Of a DNA stretch of 64,000 nt, positions 32,700 to 44,072 are shown piece by piece (within the stretch, counting starts at the first letter, position 1; the number at the start of each line of letters is the position of its first letter). A program made the translations under genes and the position numbers. A model generated the notes under the pieces. It worked only from the letters and a program-made list of their open reading frames with translations. It was not told the origin of the DNA and made no database searches. The DNA is from Candidatus Enterovibrio altilux (GTDB taxonomy: Bacteria; Pseudomonadota; Gammaproteobacteria; Enterobacterales; Vibrionaceae): the NCBI RefSeq assembly GCF_002381345.1, contig NZ_CP020660.1, forward strand, positions 1,540,692 to 1,604,691, read 5' to 3'.

Positions 32700-33446
32700 T
32701 TATTCCGTTGCATTTTTAACCCATTGCGATAGCTCATTCAAAGTATCATGCGCTGTCAAATCTACTTGTAGGGGAGTTAAGGATACATAATTATTTTCAA
32801 TGGCATAAAAATCGGTACCAGGTCCAGCATCTTGTGTGGTACCAGGAGGACCAACCCAATAGATGGTGTGCCCTCTAGGATCGGTTTCTTTAATCATTCC
32901 TTCCGCGCGATGCCTTGCACCCAAGCGTGTTACTTGCCAACCTTTTAATTTATCCCACGCACAGTCTGGGACATTAATATTAAAAATTCTATTTTTTGGC
33001 AGCGGCTTATCTTTATCAGCCAGTACCATATATTTTACAACCTGAGCTGCGGTTTGAAAATGCGTTGACCCACATAAGGAAATTGCAATTGCAGGCACTC
33101 CAAGGAAAAAACCTTCAGTTGCTGCGGCAACTGTACCAGAATACAGTACATCGTCACCAAGATTTGCACCGTGATTAATCCCCGAAATCATGAAATCTAC
33201 CTTTTCTGTAAGCAATTCATTTAGTGCAATGTGCACACAGTCCGTCGGAGTGCCTTGAATGGCATAACGTCTTTCGTGGATCTGACGAATACGCAAAGGG
33301 CTTTCCAGTGTGAGAGAGTTTGACGCACCAGAACGATTTCGATCAGGTGCAACAACGGTTACGGCTGCGATATCAGAAAAAATATCCACTAGTATATTTA
33401 TGCCATCAGCAAAGACGCCATCGTCGTTACTGATCAAAAGGTGCAT
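32700..33446 (-). CDS. surE: 5'/3'-nucleotidase SurE
   Basis: Metal-dependent nucleoside monophosphate phosphatase associated with stationary-phase survival. The N-terminal [15 protein letters not shown] carries the metal-binding Asp pair. [11 protein letters not shown] and [21 protein letters not shown] complete the active site. I take the ATG at 33446 (GGAG 7 bases upstream) rather than the ATG four codons earlier. The 248 residues are normal. In relatives truD overlaps its 5' end and pcm its 3' end; both are relics here while surE is intact. Confidence 0.96.
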   Translation of the reverse strand: MHLLISNDDGVFADGINILVDIFSDIAAVTVVAPDRNRSGASNSLTLESPLRIRQIHERRYAIQGTPTDCVHIALNELLTEKVDFMISGINHGANLGDDVLYSGTVAAATEGFFLGVPAIAISLCGSTHFQTAAQVVKYMVLADKDKPLPKNRIFNINVPDCAWDKLKGWQVTRLGARHRAEGMIKETDPRGHTIYWVGPPGTTQDAGPGTDFYAIENNYVSLTPLQVDLTAHDTLNELSQWVKNATE

Positions 33447-33463
33447 TAAGTTCTCCATTTATA

Positions 33464-33540
33464 TGATCTTCAATTACTTGTTACATTACCGCTGTTGCAA
33501 AACATCTTGTTGACAACGTAAGTAAAATTATTGATATTTT
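33464..33540 (-). pseudogene. truD: truD C-terminal relic (tRNA pseudouridine synthase D)
   Basis: On the minus strand immediately before surE the frame reads LTLSTRCFATAVM, a stop, then QVIEDHI. This resembles the end of TruD (WLPAGSFATSVVREL...). The location between surE and ispF is where truD belongs. The identification rests on about 15 residues plus synteny. The rest of the gene (about 330 codons) is not recognisable. Confidence 0.45.
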
Positions 33541-34064
33541 GTTATTTATAGTGTGGGAAAAACGGCCGTGTTTGACGAGCACCCCTCATGCAATTATTGC
33601 GGTGCACTGTTAAAAATTTGGATTTTAGTTGATAATCTTCTGTTTAAATTTATGCACCTTCACTTTTATTAGTGGAATATTAGTCCTTGTTATTGAACCA
33701 AAAATTTGTTAAATTTGTCTTTCAATAAATGCATTATTTTGCTCGGTATTAAATACCGATTCTAGATAATCGGTGTCATCAATCAAATATCGTCATGTAT
33801 AGGTGTATACACTCAACTCTGCTCTATATGCGTAGGAAATACTTGGTTAAATAAGTAATAATGGAGGGTTGACAAGGAAAGCTGAGTGTATTTTTATCGC
33901 ACACATGAAACTTATTTTGACCTCCATTTACGTATTAAGACAACGTTATGATCATGTTGACTAAAATACTGGTTTCTTCAATAGTTCGATGTTCTTTTAT
34001 CACCGACGTTAGTCAGATGGGGTTTCATCTCACCATAATCGCTAAACATTGCTATCATTAGCGA
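33541..34064. other. eroded spacer where truD would lie
   Basis: No coding sequence recognised. It contains a perfect palindrome CGGTATT a AATACCG (33744-33758) and nested inverted repeats (TACACTCA/TGAGTGTA and AATGGAGG/CCTCCATT) between about 33800 and 33930 that may be a small non-autonomous element. Confidence 0.4.
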
Positions 34065-35050
34065 AGCTTTATTTTTTAATTTGCGTTTAGATAGCAAGCC
34101 TCAACATGATTAATTATTATACGCTTGCTAGCGTTTTAGGTATACTTAGTCCTGCTAGATTATTTAACGTTCCAATCATGGCATAGGTTTCACTAACCTA
34201 TGCATTGTGATCCCTGAAGCTCAATGTTCCTAAGAGGAGTTTTGTAATTCAAACTATTGCCGTCCCTGATAGGGAACATTTATGGTAACTATACCTCGTT
34301 TTTTAATGTCAATTTGAACCGTATAACTACTGGCAATGGATCGTTAAATGATGCGGATGAACTCGTTTTTAAAAAGTGCTTTTTTGGGGGTTGGATGAGT
34401 AGGATCGCTCGCTTAATACGAGCGGTTTCGTAATATTGTTTGGTGTCATAAACATCATCGCCTGATATTGCATTGATTCTTCGGCGAGCCTGTTTGAGCA
34501 AGTTGGGTAGCACTTCGTCGTTAGATACATTTGATGCGCTTAACTTAAGCAGTAATGATTTCATAAATATTTATATCTACCGCTAGATGTAACTTGCCTC
34601 AGGCTAGCCATTTTTAATCAAAATGATACTATTTTATTTCTTATTTACCGTCACCATACACTTTGAGTTCGGTAAAATCAATGGCTAAGTGCTAGATAGT
34701 TTTTTTAGTCTTCGTCTTGAACGTGACGTTAATCGTTTTAGTTGGCTTGCTAATGCATGAATTGTGAGGGTATGATTATGATAGTTGAACAAGTTGGTAA
34801 ACAAAATTAATGAACCTTTGGATACCTCTCAATGGCACTGTGAAAATACGTGCTTAACCATGAGAGCCGCCGTAATGGCTAAGCCGCTAAATAAATGCAG
34901 TCTCCCACGATTGCCTTGCTTAGTTTAATGTCATCACTGAATCGCTTTTTCGTCAATTTAGCAGGTTAGTGGCCACGATTGATCCAAGCTTGATTACACT
35001 ACTGTCAGTCAATTGTTTGGCAGGGAAGTTTGTTAATAGACTTGAAATTT
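34064..35050 (-). mobile_element. IS5-type element relic L
   Basis: Minus-strand copy with a recognisable left end (AGCTTTATTTTTTAAT) and an open piece of the transposase middle (34289-34564, SNDEVLPNLLKQARRRIN). The 5' outer repeat is lost near 35050. Confidence 0.85.
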
Positions 35051-35384
35051 ACTATCTATTTGGGGCGTCAAAGAACCTGTAATCCCCTGGGAGCAACGGA
35101 GTGAAAATATGTTCCATCTCTTCTTTAAAACGATGTTTACTTTTATGCTGTGTCTTGATCGTTCATTGCGTATTATTCCATAATGATTCTATCTGGTTTA
35201 AAATTTCGCCACAAGGAGGAAAGCAGTGAGGTCAAGATTAAGAATAAATATTGCGTTTTTGATAAGGTTACTTCAATGGTATTCTGTTTCATTGAAAATG
35301 TTATGATGTTAATCAGTTAATAGGCAATTTTTTTAATTTATTGAAAAATGGAAATATTTTACTGCTGATTGTCTCATACTAGTT
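35051..35384 (-). pseudogene. possible IS630-type transposase relic
   Basis: On the minus strand (about 35215 to 35070) a frame reads LNQIESLWNN, a stop, then KHRFKEEMEHIFTPLLPG. The LN.IE..W block resembles the last acidic motif of IS630-type transposases (LNPIE..W). This is a short match without detectable ends. Nothing else is recognised in this stretch. Confidence 0.3.
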
Positions 35385-35485
35385 GCTTTATTCCCTACAT
35401 AAAGGAATCTAATTATTAATCTACGCTCCAAACAATTAGGTTTACTTAAACATGTAGGCTTATGAACAAGCTTAGCTATAAAAAA
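35385..35485 (+). mobile_element. IS5-type 5'-end fragment
   Basis: The first ~100 bases of a plus-strand simple copy (GCTTTATTCCCTACATAAAG ... ATGAACAAGCTTAGC). It is cut where relic M begins, so one IS copy sits inside another. Confidence 0.7.
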
Positions 35486-36612
35486 GTTTTGTTCCTTAAT
35501 TCGAGTTGAGATAGCAAATCTTCAGATGATTCACTATTAGACAATCGCTTTCATATTAAACATACTTAGTCTTGTTAGTTTATGTGATGCCTTTATCATG
35601 GCGTTGGTTTTACTGATCTGAGCAGCGTGATCCCTTAGGTTCAATGTTTCTTCCAGTAGTTTTTTGACTCGCATCATTGCTGTCTTTGCTAGGTAATATT
35701 TATGGTAACAGGCTTCATTCCTTAAATCAGAAAACTAAATTTTATTCAACACTCTAAACAGCTAGGTTTACTTAAGTATTCAGATTTAAAAAAATTATAT
35801 TAGAAAACAACTGGCTGGGAGCCGTATAGTCAAGCTTGAATTAATCGCGGCCCACTAATATTTTGGATTGATGAAGAAGGCATTCAGCTATGGCATTAAA
35901 TGAAGTAGGGTAATCATGGGAGATCTCGCTTATGCAGTGACTGAACCATTACGATGTCCATCATGGTTAAATGTGTATTTTAATGCCATTGAGAGGCTGC
36001 AAGAAGTCATTAATTTTGTTTATAAACTTACTCAATTGCCGTTGTTATGCCATGGCAATTGGTGTATTAGCATGCGAGCTAAATGATTAATGTCACGTTT
36101 AAAACGAAGAATAAAGGAACTATATAGCATTTAATCATTGGGTCCAAGGTTCTAAGAATTTACGATGAAAGCACATGAAAAATGAAAAATCATGGCGCTA
36201 ATGGTAAACGGTGAGTTTGACGCAAGTTACATTTAGCGATAGATGTAACTACGAATAAAATTATTGCTGTTGAGTTAAGTGCATCAAGTGTGACTGACGG
36301 TAACTTGCTTAAACAGACTCGCCGAAGAATCAATGACACATGAGGTGATGGTGTTTACGACGCTAGCAATGCTACGAAACCGGTCGTATTAAACGAGCGA
36401 TTCCGTTCATGCCATTAAAAATAAGAACAATTTTTTTGAAACGCAGTCATCCGGTAATTTAATGGTCAGTTACTAATAGTTATACGGTTCAAATCACATT
36501 GAAAAATGAAGTATAGTTACAATAAATATTTTCTATCAAAGACGGTAATGTTTTGAGTTAAAAACTATTGAGGGGGGCATTGATCCTAAGGAATTATAAT
36601 GCTCAGGTTTGG
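35486..36612 (+). mobile_element. IS5-type element relic M (composite form)
   Basis: Starts with TTTTGTTCCTTAATTCGAG, an inverted 3' piece, joined at 35710/35711 to a plus-strand transposase body. The 3' end is lost about 60 bases before the end of ispF. Confidence 0.87.
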
Positions 36613-36673
36613 TTTTCAAACAATCCGTTTTTGTTCATTTACCATGCATAGGCGGGCCACCAGTATTATTACC

Positions 36674-37180
36674 TCAGTCATAGGTTTCCCTGCGAATAAT
36701 TACTACAGCTGCACAGGCAATGCCTTCTTTTCGCCCAGTAAAACCCAAATATTCAGTCGTTGTGGCTTTTACATTAATATTACTAATATTAGTTTCTAGA
36801 TTCTGGGCGATGACTGCACACATTGAATCAATGTGTGGTGCGATTTTTGGTGCTTGCGCTATAATAGTCATATCTAGGTTACCAATCATGTATCCTTTCG
36901 CTTTTACTTTTGCGTAAACATCATGTAACATAAGTTGGCTGTTTGCACCTTCCCACTCTACATCTGTGTCAGGGAAATGACGACCAATATCACCATCGGC
37001 AATAGCACCAAGTAAAGCATCACAGACTGCATGTAATGCCACATCTCCATCTGAATGAGCAATGAGACCTTGTTTATAAGGAATTTTGACACCACCAATG
37101 ACTATTGGGCCTTTGCCACCAAATTTATGAACATCAAAACCTTGTCCAATACGCATTTTAATTTGTTTTCTTTCGCTCAT
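36674..37180 (-). CDS. ispF: 2-C-methyl-D-erythritol 2,4-cyclodiphosphate synthase
   Basis: Cyclises CDP-methylerythritol phosphate in the MEP isoprenoid pathway; zinc-dependent trimer. [13 protein letters not shown] carries the metal-binding Asp and His. [31 protein letters not shown] and [23 protein letters not shown] are diagnostic. The ATG at 37180 overlaps the ispD stop by 4 bases. The canonical family start (MRIGQGF) is eight codons inside, at 37156, so an 8-residue extension is possible. It is complete although IS relic M ends just past it. Confidence 0.96.
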   Translation of the reverse strand: MSERKQIKMRIGQGFDVHKFGGKGPIVIGGVKIPYKQGLIAHSDGDVALHAVCDALLGAIADGDIGRHFPDTDVEWEGANSQLMLHDVYAKVKAKGYMIGNLDMTIIAQAPKIAPHIDSMCAVIAQNLETNISNINVKATTTEYLGFTGRKEGIACAAVVIIRRETYD

Positions 37181-37911
37181 TCCAGCTCAGCGCGTTGCAT
37201 TAAAAAGGACGCTACCAATGCTAAATCTTCCGGTTGCGTGACTTTAATATTATCTGTATGTCCAACAACTAACTTAGGCGCTCCGCCTACTAACTCAATT
37301 GCAGAAGCTTCATCTGTTATCGCGAAGGATTGTTCTAGTGCGTGTTGCAGAGCATTCAACAGTTGTTTACGGTGAAACATTTGTGGCGTCAACGCATGCC
37401 ATAGATGTTCGCGACACACAGTATGATCCACATAACCTAGCACATCTGAACGTTTCATTGTGTCTCTCACGGGAGAAGCCAGAATCGCACCATCATGATG
37501 TGTGGTGGCGACTTTAATTAGTGCATCAATGTCTCCATGACGCACGCACGGTCTAGAGGCATCATGTATTATTACCCATTCAGAGTCTGTAGCGTTTAGC
37601 CCCGCAAAAACTGAATCTGCTCGTTTAGCACCGCCATATGTTACCGCAACACGCGTATCTGATGCTAGTGATGTATCTTGAAAATATTCATCTTCTGCAC
37701 TGATAGCAATCACAACTTTAGATACGGCAGAGTGATCAAGCAGGTAATGTACTGTGTGTTCAAGCAAGGTTTTATTATTGATGGCAAGATATTGCTTAGG
37801 ACATGCGGCATGCATACGCTTTCCTGCCCCTGCAGCGGGTACAATCGCTACCAAATTTAGAGTGGTAGATTGCAGCATACACGTCTGTTTTTTATTCACT
37901 AGGGTATTCAT
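37177..37911 (-). CDS. ispD: 2-C-methyl-D-erythritol 4-phosphate cytidylyltransferase
   Basis: Makes CDP-methylerythritol in the MEP pathway. The CTP-binding loop [19 protein letters not shown], the [11 protein letters not shown] block and [12 protein letters not shown] are intact. The 244 residues are slightly long because of a 10-20 residue N-terminal extension; the internal Met 12 is an alternative start. It overlaps ispF and lies 32 bases after ftsB, as in relatives. Confidence 0.96.
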   Translation of the reverse strand: MNTLVNKKQTCMLQSTTLNLVAIVPAAGAGKRMHAACPKQYLAINNKTLLEHTVHYLLDHSAVSKVVIAISAEDEYFQDTSLASDTRVAVTYGGAKRADSVFAGLNATDSEWVIIHDASRPCVRHGDIDALIKVATTHHDGAILASPVRDTMKRSDVLGYVDHTVCREHLWHALTPQMFHRKQLLNALQHALEQSFAITDEASAIELVGGAPKLVVGHTDNIKVTQPEDLALVASFLMQRAELE

Positions 37912-37943
37912 AATTCTCTTCGTTTTACTAAGACAAGCGCGGT

Positions 37944-38216
37944 TTATTTTTGTACAAGACGAAAAAAAATTTCTCCCTTCTTTATCATGCCTAATTCATT
38001 ACGTGCGTGTTCTTCAATGGCTTCTTGTCCGTGTTTAAGATCAGCAATTTCTGTATACATATGCTGATTACGATGTATGAGTTTTTTATTGATTTGCGTG
38101 GCTAGTTCAGATACAGCATTGACCTCAAGATAATCGGTAATGCCATTTTTTCCCCACCAGAGATGATATTGAAGCCATCCAAACACAACTAACAGAATCA
38201 ATCTTAGTATTCGCAT
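37944..38216 (-). CDS. ftsB: cell division protein FtsB
   Basis: Small bitopic inner-membrane protein that links FtsQ and FtsL in the divisome. One membrane segment (residues 3-20, ILRLILLVVFGWLQYHLWWG) is followed by a coiled coil (about 30-70) and a conserved tail ARNELGMIKKGEIFFRLV. The 90 residues are typical. Its usual upstream neighbour eno is not here; an IS relic and rne follow instead. Confidence 0.95.
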   Translation of the reverse strand: MRILRLILLVVFGWLQYHLWWGKNGITDYLEVNAVSELATQINKKLIHRNQHMYTEIADLKHGQEAIEEHARNELGMIKKGEIFFRLVQK

Positions 38217-38342
38217 CGTGTTTTACCCTACGCTTTTTTGTAACTTATTTTATATAATGCGTTAATCACTCTGTATAATATATCATGAGATAATAAATAC
38301 TAATAATCTCACATTTATTTTTTCATACCAGTAGTAGTTATA

Positions 38343-39289
38343 AGCTTTGTTTCCTCATTCAAATTTAAATAACAAATTTCAGCATAATCAACTATTAGAT
38401 GCTCGCTTGTATTTTAGGTATATCTAACTCTGCCAGCTCATTGAACGCCTTTATTATTACGTAAGTTTCGTTAATCTGGGCATTGTAATACCTTAGACTC
38501 AACGTGCCTCTAAGTAGTTTTTTGACTCAGAACATTGCTGTGTCTGATCGGGAACATTTATGGTAACTATACTTTGCTTTTTAATGCTGATTTGAACTGT
38601 ATAACTGCTGTTAATAAACTGTTAAATTACGCGGATAACTTCGATCCTCAAAAATGTGTTCTTTCTTGATGATATGAATGCAATCACTTGTTTAATATAA
38701 AGTGTTTCATGATACTAATTTGTGTCGTAAGTATGATCATTTGATATATTATTGATTCTACAGTGGTTTTATTTGGACAAATTAAATCGCACTTCACTGT
38801 CAACCACATCCAATGAATTTAACCCAGTAGAAATTATTTTATACGTATTTATATCTATTTTTAAATTTAACTCACGCCAGACTCACTGTTTTTCCTCAGG
38901 GTATGCTTTTTTACTTGTTGCTCGCTTTTGCCGTTTATTTTCTTTTTCGTAGCACCAATGAATAAGTGCTGAATAGTTCCTTTAGTTTCGTTTTGAATAC
39001 GATGTTCATCGTTTTGACTCGTTTACTAATGCATTAAGAATGAGAGCATAACAACGGCAGTTGAGTAAGTTTATAAACACCATTAAAAAATTTTGTAGAC
39101 TTCTCAACGGCATTGTAAATACACTTTTTTCCAGGAAAACCATTTGTTATGGTTCCGTCGCTAGATAAAAGAAATCTCTCCCTAGATTACTCGGCTTGCT
39201 AAGTTTACTTATGGCCTAAATGTTTCAGTAAACTTAGCCTGTTCGGAGCGTAGCTCTATGGTGTTGGCCTCTGATTTAGAAAGCAAAGC
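38343..39289 (-). mobile_element. IS5-type element relic N (simple form)
   Basis: Minus-strand copy with left end AGCTTTGTTTCC and right end TTAGAAAGCAAAGC, without an inverted 3' extension. It lies between ftsB and the end of rne. Confidence 0.85.
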
Positions 39290-39515
39290 GCAAACTAAGA
39301 GAGATAGCTATCCATTAACTCATCGGTTCTATATTGTTCTCGATTGAATGGGATATAACCAAAGTAACTTCGTCAAGAATGCCGGCCCTTTAACATCTCG
39401 AATAAATGAAAAGTTGTAATACCTCAAATCAATATCTTCAAGTTGGTTGCGTATATTACGTTAGGTTCAATCTGATGAATGTGTAACTAAAAAAGCGATT
39501 ATATGCATTATTATT

Positions 39516-42500
39516 TTATTTTAATTGGAACTTCGGCTTCGTGGCTTGTGCTGTAGAACGGTTAGTTGCTGTTTCACTACCTGCTTGTTTTGACTGTTTT
39601 TGTGCAATACGAAAGTCAGCAATACCTATCTGAATTGGCGAACTGTTTTTTGTTTCCGGTGTCGGTACTTTTATCATTGGAGACATTGCACAGTGAAGGT
39701 TAATCATCAGTTTTTTTATAGATTTAGTTGTTTCAACAGCTGTGATATTGTTCACTTCAACCATTTTTTTTATGCTCTCTTCTTCAGATAGTATTGCATC
39801 TATAGAATCAGTAACTGTAGTTGTTGTTACCTTAACGGAAGCAACATTCATGACTGATGTAATTTTTTTAATATGTGATACTGAATCGGTTACAGTTATG
39901 GGCAGGTTTTTTTTCAATATTTCTGCGCCTTCTGATTTTGTTTTTTGTTCTAAAATCATTGGTACTTGTCGTTGAGGTACTATTGTACTCATTACCGTTT
40001 TTGGAGAAGCTATACCACCAAGCAATGGTGCTAATACAACTGCACTAGTATGTACTGGTGAACCTGTTACTATATCTTGAGTTACCATAGGTGCTTTGAT
40101 TGCAGTTTTAGAAGACCACACCTTCCCCATTGCAATTTCTGGCGAAGCAACCCCAGATTTCAAGACAACTTTGTTCCGTTTTTCAACAATAGAAATGGAT
40201 GCATCCAGTATGTTCAATTGTTCAAGTTCTTGTTCAGTAAACTCAGCTTCGTTTTCATTTCGATAGTTACGGCGGCGATGCTGTCCGCTTGCACGAATAT
40301 GGCGAGGAAAGCGGCGGTTGTGGCGCTTCTCATCACGTTGTTCTGCATTATTTGATGCTGCGATTATATTGCGCACATCAGTTTGTTTTGTTTGTTCTTT
40401 TACTACTACTGTGACCGCGTTTTGAAGTGGCTTCATTGATGGTTTATCTTGTTCTTGAGAAGCATCGCCTATGCGAATTTTTTTGTTGAGCTGGTGTTGC
40501 TGGCGGCGTTCATTCACTTTTTTTGTCATTTCTACAATTTCTTGTTGTGCGATTAGTGCAGGTACGTCTTCTTTAACTGAGCTGGCAATTGGCGCTTGTG
40601 AAAAGCGTTGTTCTATATTTTTAGTAAGGTTATGATTCTGCTTTTTGGTATGCTTTTCCTGATGTTCAAAATCAGCACTATGTTCGGTGCTCTTATTAGT
40701 GTTTCCAATGTTACGTTCAGTAGACTCAGTACGGTTTTTACTACGGTGTAGTTTGTGCTCTCCATGTCCCGGTGTCTGATCGTTATCGTTTCGTTGGTTA
40801 TTATTGCGTGAGTTATGGCGAGTACGCACTTGTGAGTGTTTGTGATCGCAATGATTATGTGTCTCTTGTTTTGGCTCTGTTACTTTTTTTTTCACAAAAT
40901 GTGCTGTAAAAAGACCAGAAACGAACGATACTAAGCAAAATTTTACTGATTTTTTCACGGTAGACTTAACCGTTGGTGTAAAAGATTCTGGTACAGGAGA
41001 TGTAGGGGTGGTAAAGCCTTGTAGTGCAGGTTCTTCACGTTTCTTAGTAATACGTTCAGTCGGTGCGTCTTCCTTGCTTTCGGCTTCACGAAGCGCTTCT
41101 AATTTTTGGGGCAATTGGTAAGATAATGTGGTGTTTGTATCACCGCTACGGACACGCAATACATCAAAATGAGGTGTTTCCATGTCTGAATTTGGAACAA
41201 TGACAACATAAACGTTATGGTATTTTTCTACGTATTGAATAGAACGCCGTTTTTCGTTTAATAAGTAAGATGCTACTGGTACTGGAACGATTGCCATTAC
41301 TTGTGAAGTGTTCTCTTTCAGTGCTTCTTCTTCGATAAGGCGAAGAATAGAAAGTGACAGAGATTCATTATCACGAATAACGCCTGTGCCTGTACAACGT
41401 GGACAAATGTGATGGCTCGCTTCTGCTAGAGATGGGCTTAAACGTTGACGAGACATTTCTAACAAACCAAAGCGAGAAATTCGACCGATTTGCACGCGAG
41501 CCCGATCCATGCGAACGACTTCACGAAGGCGGTTTTCCACTTCGCGTTGGTGACGGACTGGTGTCATATCGATGAAGTCGATAACAACTAAACCTCCAAG
41601 ATCACGAAGGCGCAATTGGCGAGAAATTTCATCAGCAGCTTCTAGATTAGTTTGAAGAGCTGTTTCTTCGATATCAGAACCTTTAGTAGCACGGGCTGAA
41701 TTAATATCTATGGAGGTAAGTGCTTCTGTAGGATCGATAACAACCGAGCCACCTGATGGTAGACGTACTTCGCGTTGAAATGCCGACTCAATCTGACTTT
41801 CGATTTGGTAGTGGCTGAAGAGAGGTACTTCACCTTCATAACGTTTGATGCGCTGCAAAAAGTCAGGACGAGTCGCTTGAATACGCTTACAAGCTTGATT
41901 GAAGATAGTTTCACTATCGATGAGTATTTCACCGATATCGCGGCGAAGGTAATCACGAAATGCACGCGCAATAACGTCACTTTCTTGATAAATTAGGAAA
42001 GGACTATTTTGCGATTCGCCAGCGCTTAAAATGCGCTCCCAATTATTGAGTAGATAATTTAAGTCCCATTCAAGTTCTTCTGCAGATTTACCGACGCCAG
42101 CAGTCCGAACAATGAGACCCATGCCTTGTGGCAGTTTAAGATCAGACATTGCTTCTTTTAGTTGGCTGCGTTCTTCACCTTCAATGCGTCGTGAAATACC
42201 ACCAGCACGAGGATTATTAGGCATCAATACAAGATAACTTCCTGCAAGAGAGATAAATGTTGTTAAGGCTGCACCTTTATTACCGCGTTCTTCTTTATCT
42301 ACCTGAATAACTACTTCCTGTCCTTCCTTTAACACATCTTTAATGTTAGGACGACCTTGGTAACTGTAATTAGCAGGGAAGCACTCGCGAGCAATTTCTT
42401 TAAGAGGAAGGAAACCATTACGTTCAGAACCGTAATCTACAAAAGCAGCTTCAAGACTTGGCTCAATACGTGTGATACGTCCTCTATAAATGTTGGCTTT

Positions 42501-42611
42501 CTTCGATTCATGGCCAGGGCTTTCGATGTCTAGATCGTATAATCGTTGCCCATCAACCAATGCGACGCGCAACTCTTCTTTTTGAGTTGCGTTGATCAAC
42601 ATTCTTTTCAT
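39516..42611 (-). CDS. rne: ribonuclease E
   Basis: Essential endoribonuclease of mRNA decay and tRNA/rRNA maturation, and scaffold of the degradosome at the inner membrane. The catalytic half (residues 1-510) is very conserved: S1 domain, the magnesium Asp residues in [14 protein letters not shown] and [14 protein letters not shown], and the Zn-link CPRCTGTG. The C-terminal half is low-complexity with an arginine-rich segment ([19 protein letters not shown]) that matches the AR2 RNA-binding site and a possible membrane-anchoring stretch near 545-570 ([20 protein letters not shown]). The 1031 residues are typical. It is divergent from rluC. Confidence 0.96.
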   Translation of the reverse strand: MKRMLINATQKEELRVALVDGQRLYDLDIESPGHESKKANIYRGRITRIEPSLEAAFVDYGSERNGFLPLKEIARECFPANYSYQGRPNIKDVLKEGQEVVIQVDKEERGNKGAALTTFISLAGSYLVLMPNNPRAGGISRRIEGEERSQLKEAMSDLKLPQGMGLIVRTAGVGKSAEELEWDLNYLLNNWERILSAGESQNSPFLIYQESDVIARAFRDYLRRDIGEILIDSETIFNQACKRIQATRPDFLQRIKRYEGEVPLFSHYQIESQIESAFQREVRLPSGGSVVIDPTEALTSIDINSARATKGSDIEETALQTNLEAADEISRQLRLRDLGGLVVIDFIDMTPVRHQREVENRLREVVRMDRARVQIGRISRFGLLEMSRQRLSPSLAEASHHICPRCTGTGVIRDNESLSLSILRLIEEEALKENTSQVMAIVPVPVASYLLNEKRRSIQYVEKYHNVYVVIVPNSDMETPHFDVLRVRSGDTNTTLSYQLPQKLEALREAESKEDAPTERITKKREEPALQGFTTPTSPVPESFTPTVKSTVKKSVKFCLVSFVSGLFTAHFVKKKVTEPKQETHNHCDHKHSQVRTRHNSRNNNQRNDNDQTPGHGEHKLHRSKNRTESTERNIGNTNKSTEHSADFEHQEKHTKKQNHNLTKNIEQRFSQAPIASSVKEDVPALIAQQEIVEMTKKVNERRQQHQLNKKIRIGDASQEQDKPSMKPLQNAVTVVVKEQTKQTDVRNIIAASNNAEQRDEKRHNRRFPRHIRASGQHRRRNYRNENEAEFTEQELEQLNILDASISIVEKRNKVVLKSGVASPEIAMGKVWSSKTAIKAPMVTQDIVTGSPVHTSAVVLAPLLGGIASPKTVMSTIVPQRQVPMILEQKTKSEGAEILKKNLPITVTDSVSHIKKITSVMNVASVKVTTTTVTDSIDAILSEEESIKKMVEVNNITAVETTKSIKKLMINLHCAMSPMIKVPTPETKNSSPIQIGIADFRIAQKQSKQAGSETATNRSTAQATKPKFQLK

Positions 42612-43121
42612 ATTAATTTTTCTCGATTATTTATCATTGTTATTAGTTGTCGGATACGAGACAAAAAAACGCAATACTGCCAGATCCCGAGTCTGACATT
42701 AATGCAACCTCACGGAAGGAGAATCAGGGACACTCTAGGGCACTATTTATTAACCAACTGACACTGAGTTTAAAAATTTATTCAGCTTATTCAGTTGATT
42801 CTCCATCATAAATAGCAGTCGTCTCTGTGACACTGGTTATTCTCCAGTTATGCCAACAAACTAACGGGCGCTTTATGCCTCATGTCTTAAGCCAATTGCA
42901 GCATGATTAAAACTAGTTGAACTTTCATCGGAATTAAAATCACTAAGTAGTGCCGTGAATGATCAATGTGTCTTGGATAAAACAGTATATATATTCTATA
43001 TGATGGTTTTTTCACCGTAGTGTGTAAAAAAACTACAAAATTTTCTATAATAATAATATTACTATAGCAGGGACATTTTTTTGCAGCAAATTACTTTAAT
43101 ATAATGTAATATATATATCCT
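42612..43121. promoter_or_regulatory. rne/rluC divergent region with rne 5' leader
   Basis: About 510 bases without a gene. In enterics a long rne leader carries hairpins by which RNase E represses its own mRNA. Here the rne-proximal part (minus strand, about 42800 to 42612) contains small hairpins (for example CAGA-TCGGG-TCTG) and a T-rich run before the start. Autoregulation is inferred from the known system; the sequence only shows that a long, structured leader is available. Confidence 0.4.
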
Positions 43122-44072
43122 ATGAATAAAGAGAAATTTAAAGTACAATTCATTGAAATTTTTGATGATATTGCTGGCCAACGGCTAGATAATTTTCTTA
43201 AAAATAAACTTAAAAATGTTCCTAAAAGTAGGATCTATCGCATTCTCCGTAAAGGTGAAATTAGAGTAAATAAAAAACGAGTAAAACCAGAGTATAAACT
43301 TAAAGAAGGAGATTTAATCCGGCTCCCACCGATTATGGTTCCTGAAGCAGCTCAAATTAAGGTGTCTAGTATCAAATTAGATCGTGTTGCTGAGCTAGAA
43401 AATTGCGTGATTTATGAAGACGATTACATGTTGATTCTTAATAAACCCTCAGGAACAGCTGTGCACGGAGGGAGTGGGCTGCATTTTGGTGTAATTGAGG
43501 CGATGCGTGCACTTCGTCCTGCTGCTCGTTTTCTTGAGTTGGTCCATCGCATTGATCGAGATACATCAGGAATTTTATTGATCGCGAAGAAACGTTCTGC
43601 ACTTCTCCATCTTCAAGCACAGTTTCGTGAAAAATTGGTACAAAAATATTATTTTGCATTGGTAATGGGAAACTGGCAACCCACTTTTCGCAAGGTGGCG
43701 GCTCCATTATTAAAAAATGCAGTGAACAGTCTTGTGCGTGTTAACCAGAATGGTAAGCCTGCTGAAACTCACTTTAAAATTCTGGAAAATTTTGAACAAG
43801 CGACCCTTGTTCAAGCGAGTCCAATTACTGGTCGTACGCATCAAATACGCGTACATGCCCAGTATGTAGGTCATCCGTTGGCATGGGATGATAAATATGG
43901 AGACCTGCGTTTTGATGCTTATACGAAAAAATTTGGGTTGAACCGTTTATTTCTTCATGCCGCAAATATTAAGTTTACTCATCCTGAAACAAAATTGCCA
44001 ATGGATATTTCTGCAATGATGGTTAAACAACTAGAACATACATTAGAAAGATTACGCGAGTTTATTTCCTAA
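43122..44072 (+). CDS. rluC: 23S rRNA pseudouridine synthase RluC
   Basis: Makes pseudouridines 955, 2504 and 2580 (E. coli numbering) in 23S rRNA. An S4 RNA-binding domain (RLDNFLKNKLKNVPKSRIYRI.RKGEIRVN, residues 18-80) precedes the RluA-type catalytic domain with the nucleophile Asp 145 in HRIDRDTSG. The 316 residues are normal. The stop codon lies inside TTTATTTCCTAA, which equals the terminal repeat of IS relic O, so the last residues (FIS) are IS-encoded. It is divergent from rne as in relatives. Confidence 0.96.
   Translation: MNKEKFKVQFIEIFDDIAGQRLDNFLKNKLKNVPKSRIYRILRKGEIRVNKKRVKPEYKLKEGDLIRLPPIMVPEAAQIKVSSIKLDRVAELENCVIYEDDYMLILNKPSGTAVHGGSGLHFGVIEAMRALRPAARFLELVHRIDRDTSGILLIAKKRSALLHLQAQFREKLVQKYYFALVMGNWQPTFRKVAAPLLKNAVNSLVRVNQNGKPAETHFKILENFEQATLVQASPITGRTHQIRVHAQYVGHPLAWDDKYGDLRFDAYTKKFGLNRLFLHAANIKFTHPETKLPMDISAMMVKQLEHTLERLREFIS

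Noticed and set aside
37055..37375. Plus-strand open frame of 106 codons over ispF/ispD
   Set aside because: It is the opposite-strand shadow of two well-supported overlapping genes and has no ribosome site.
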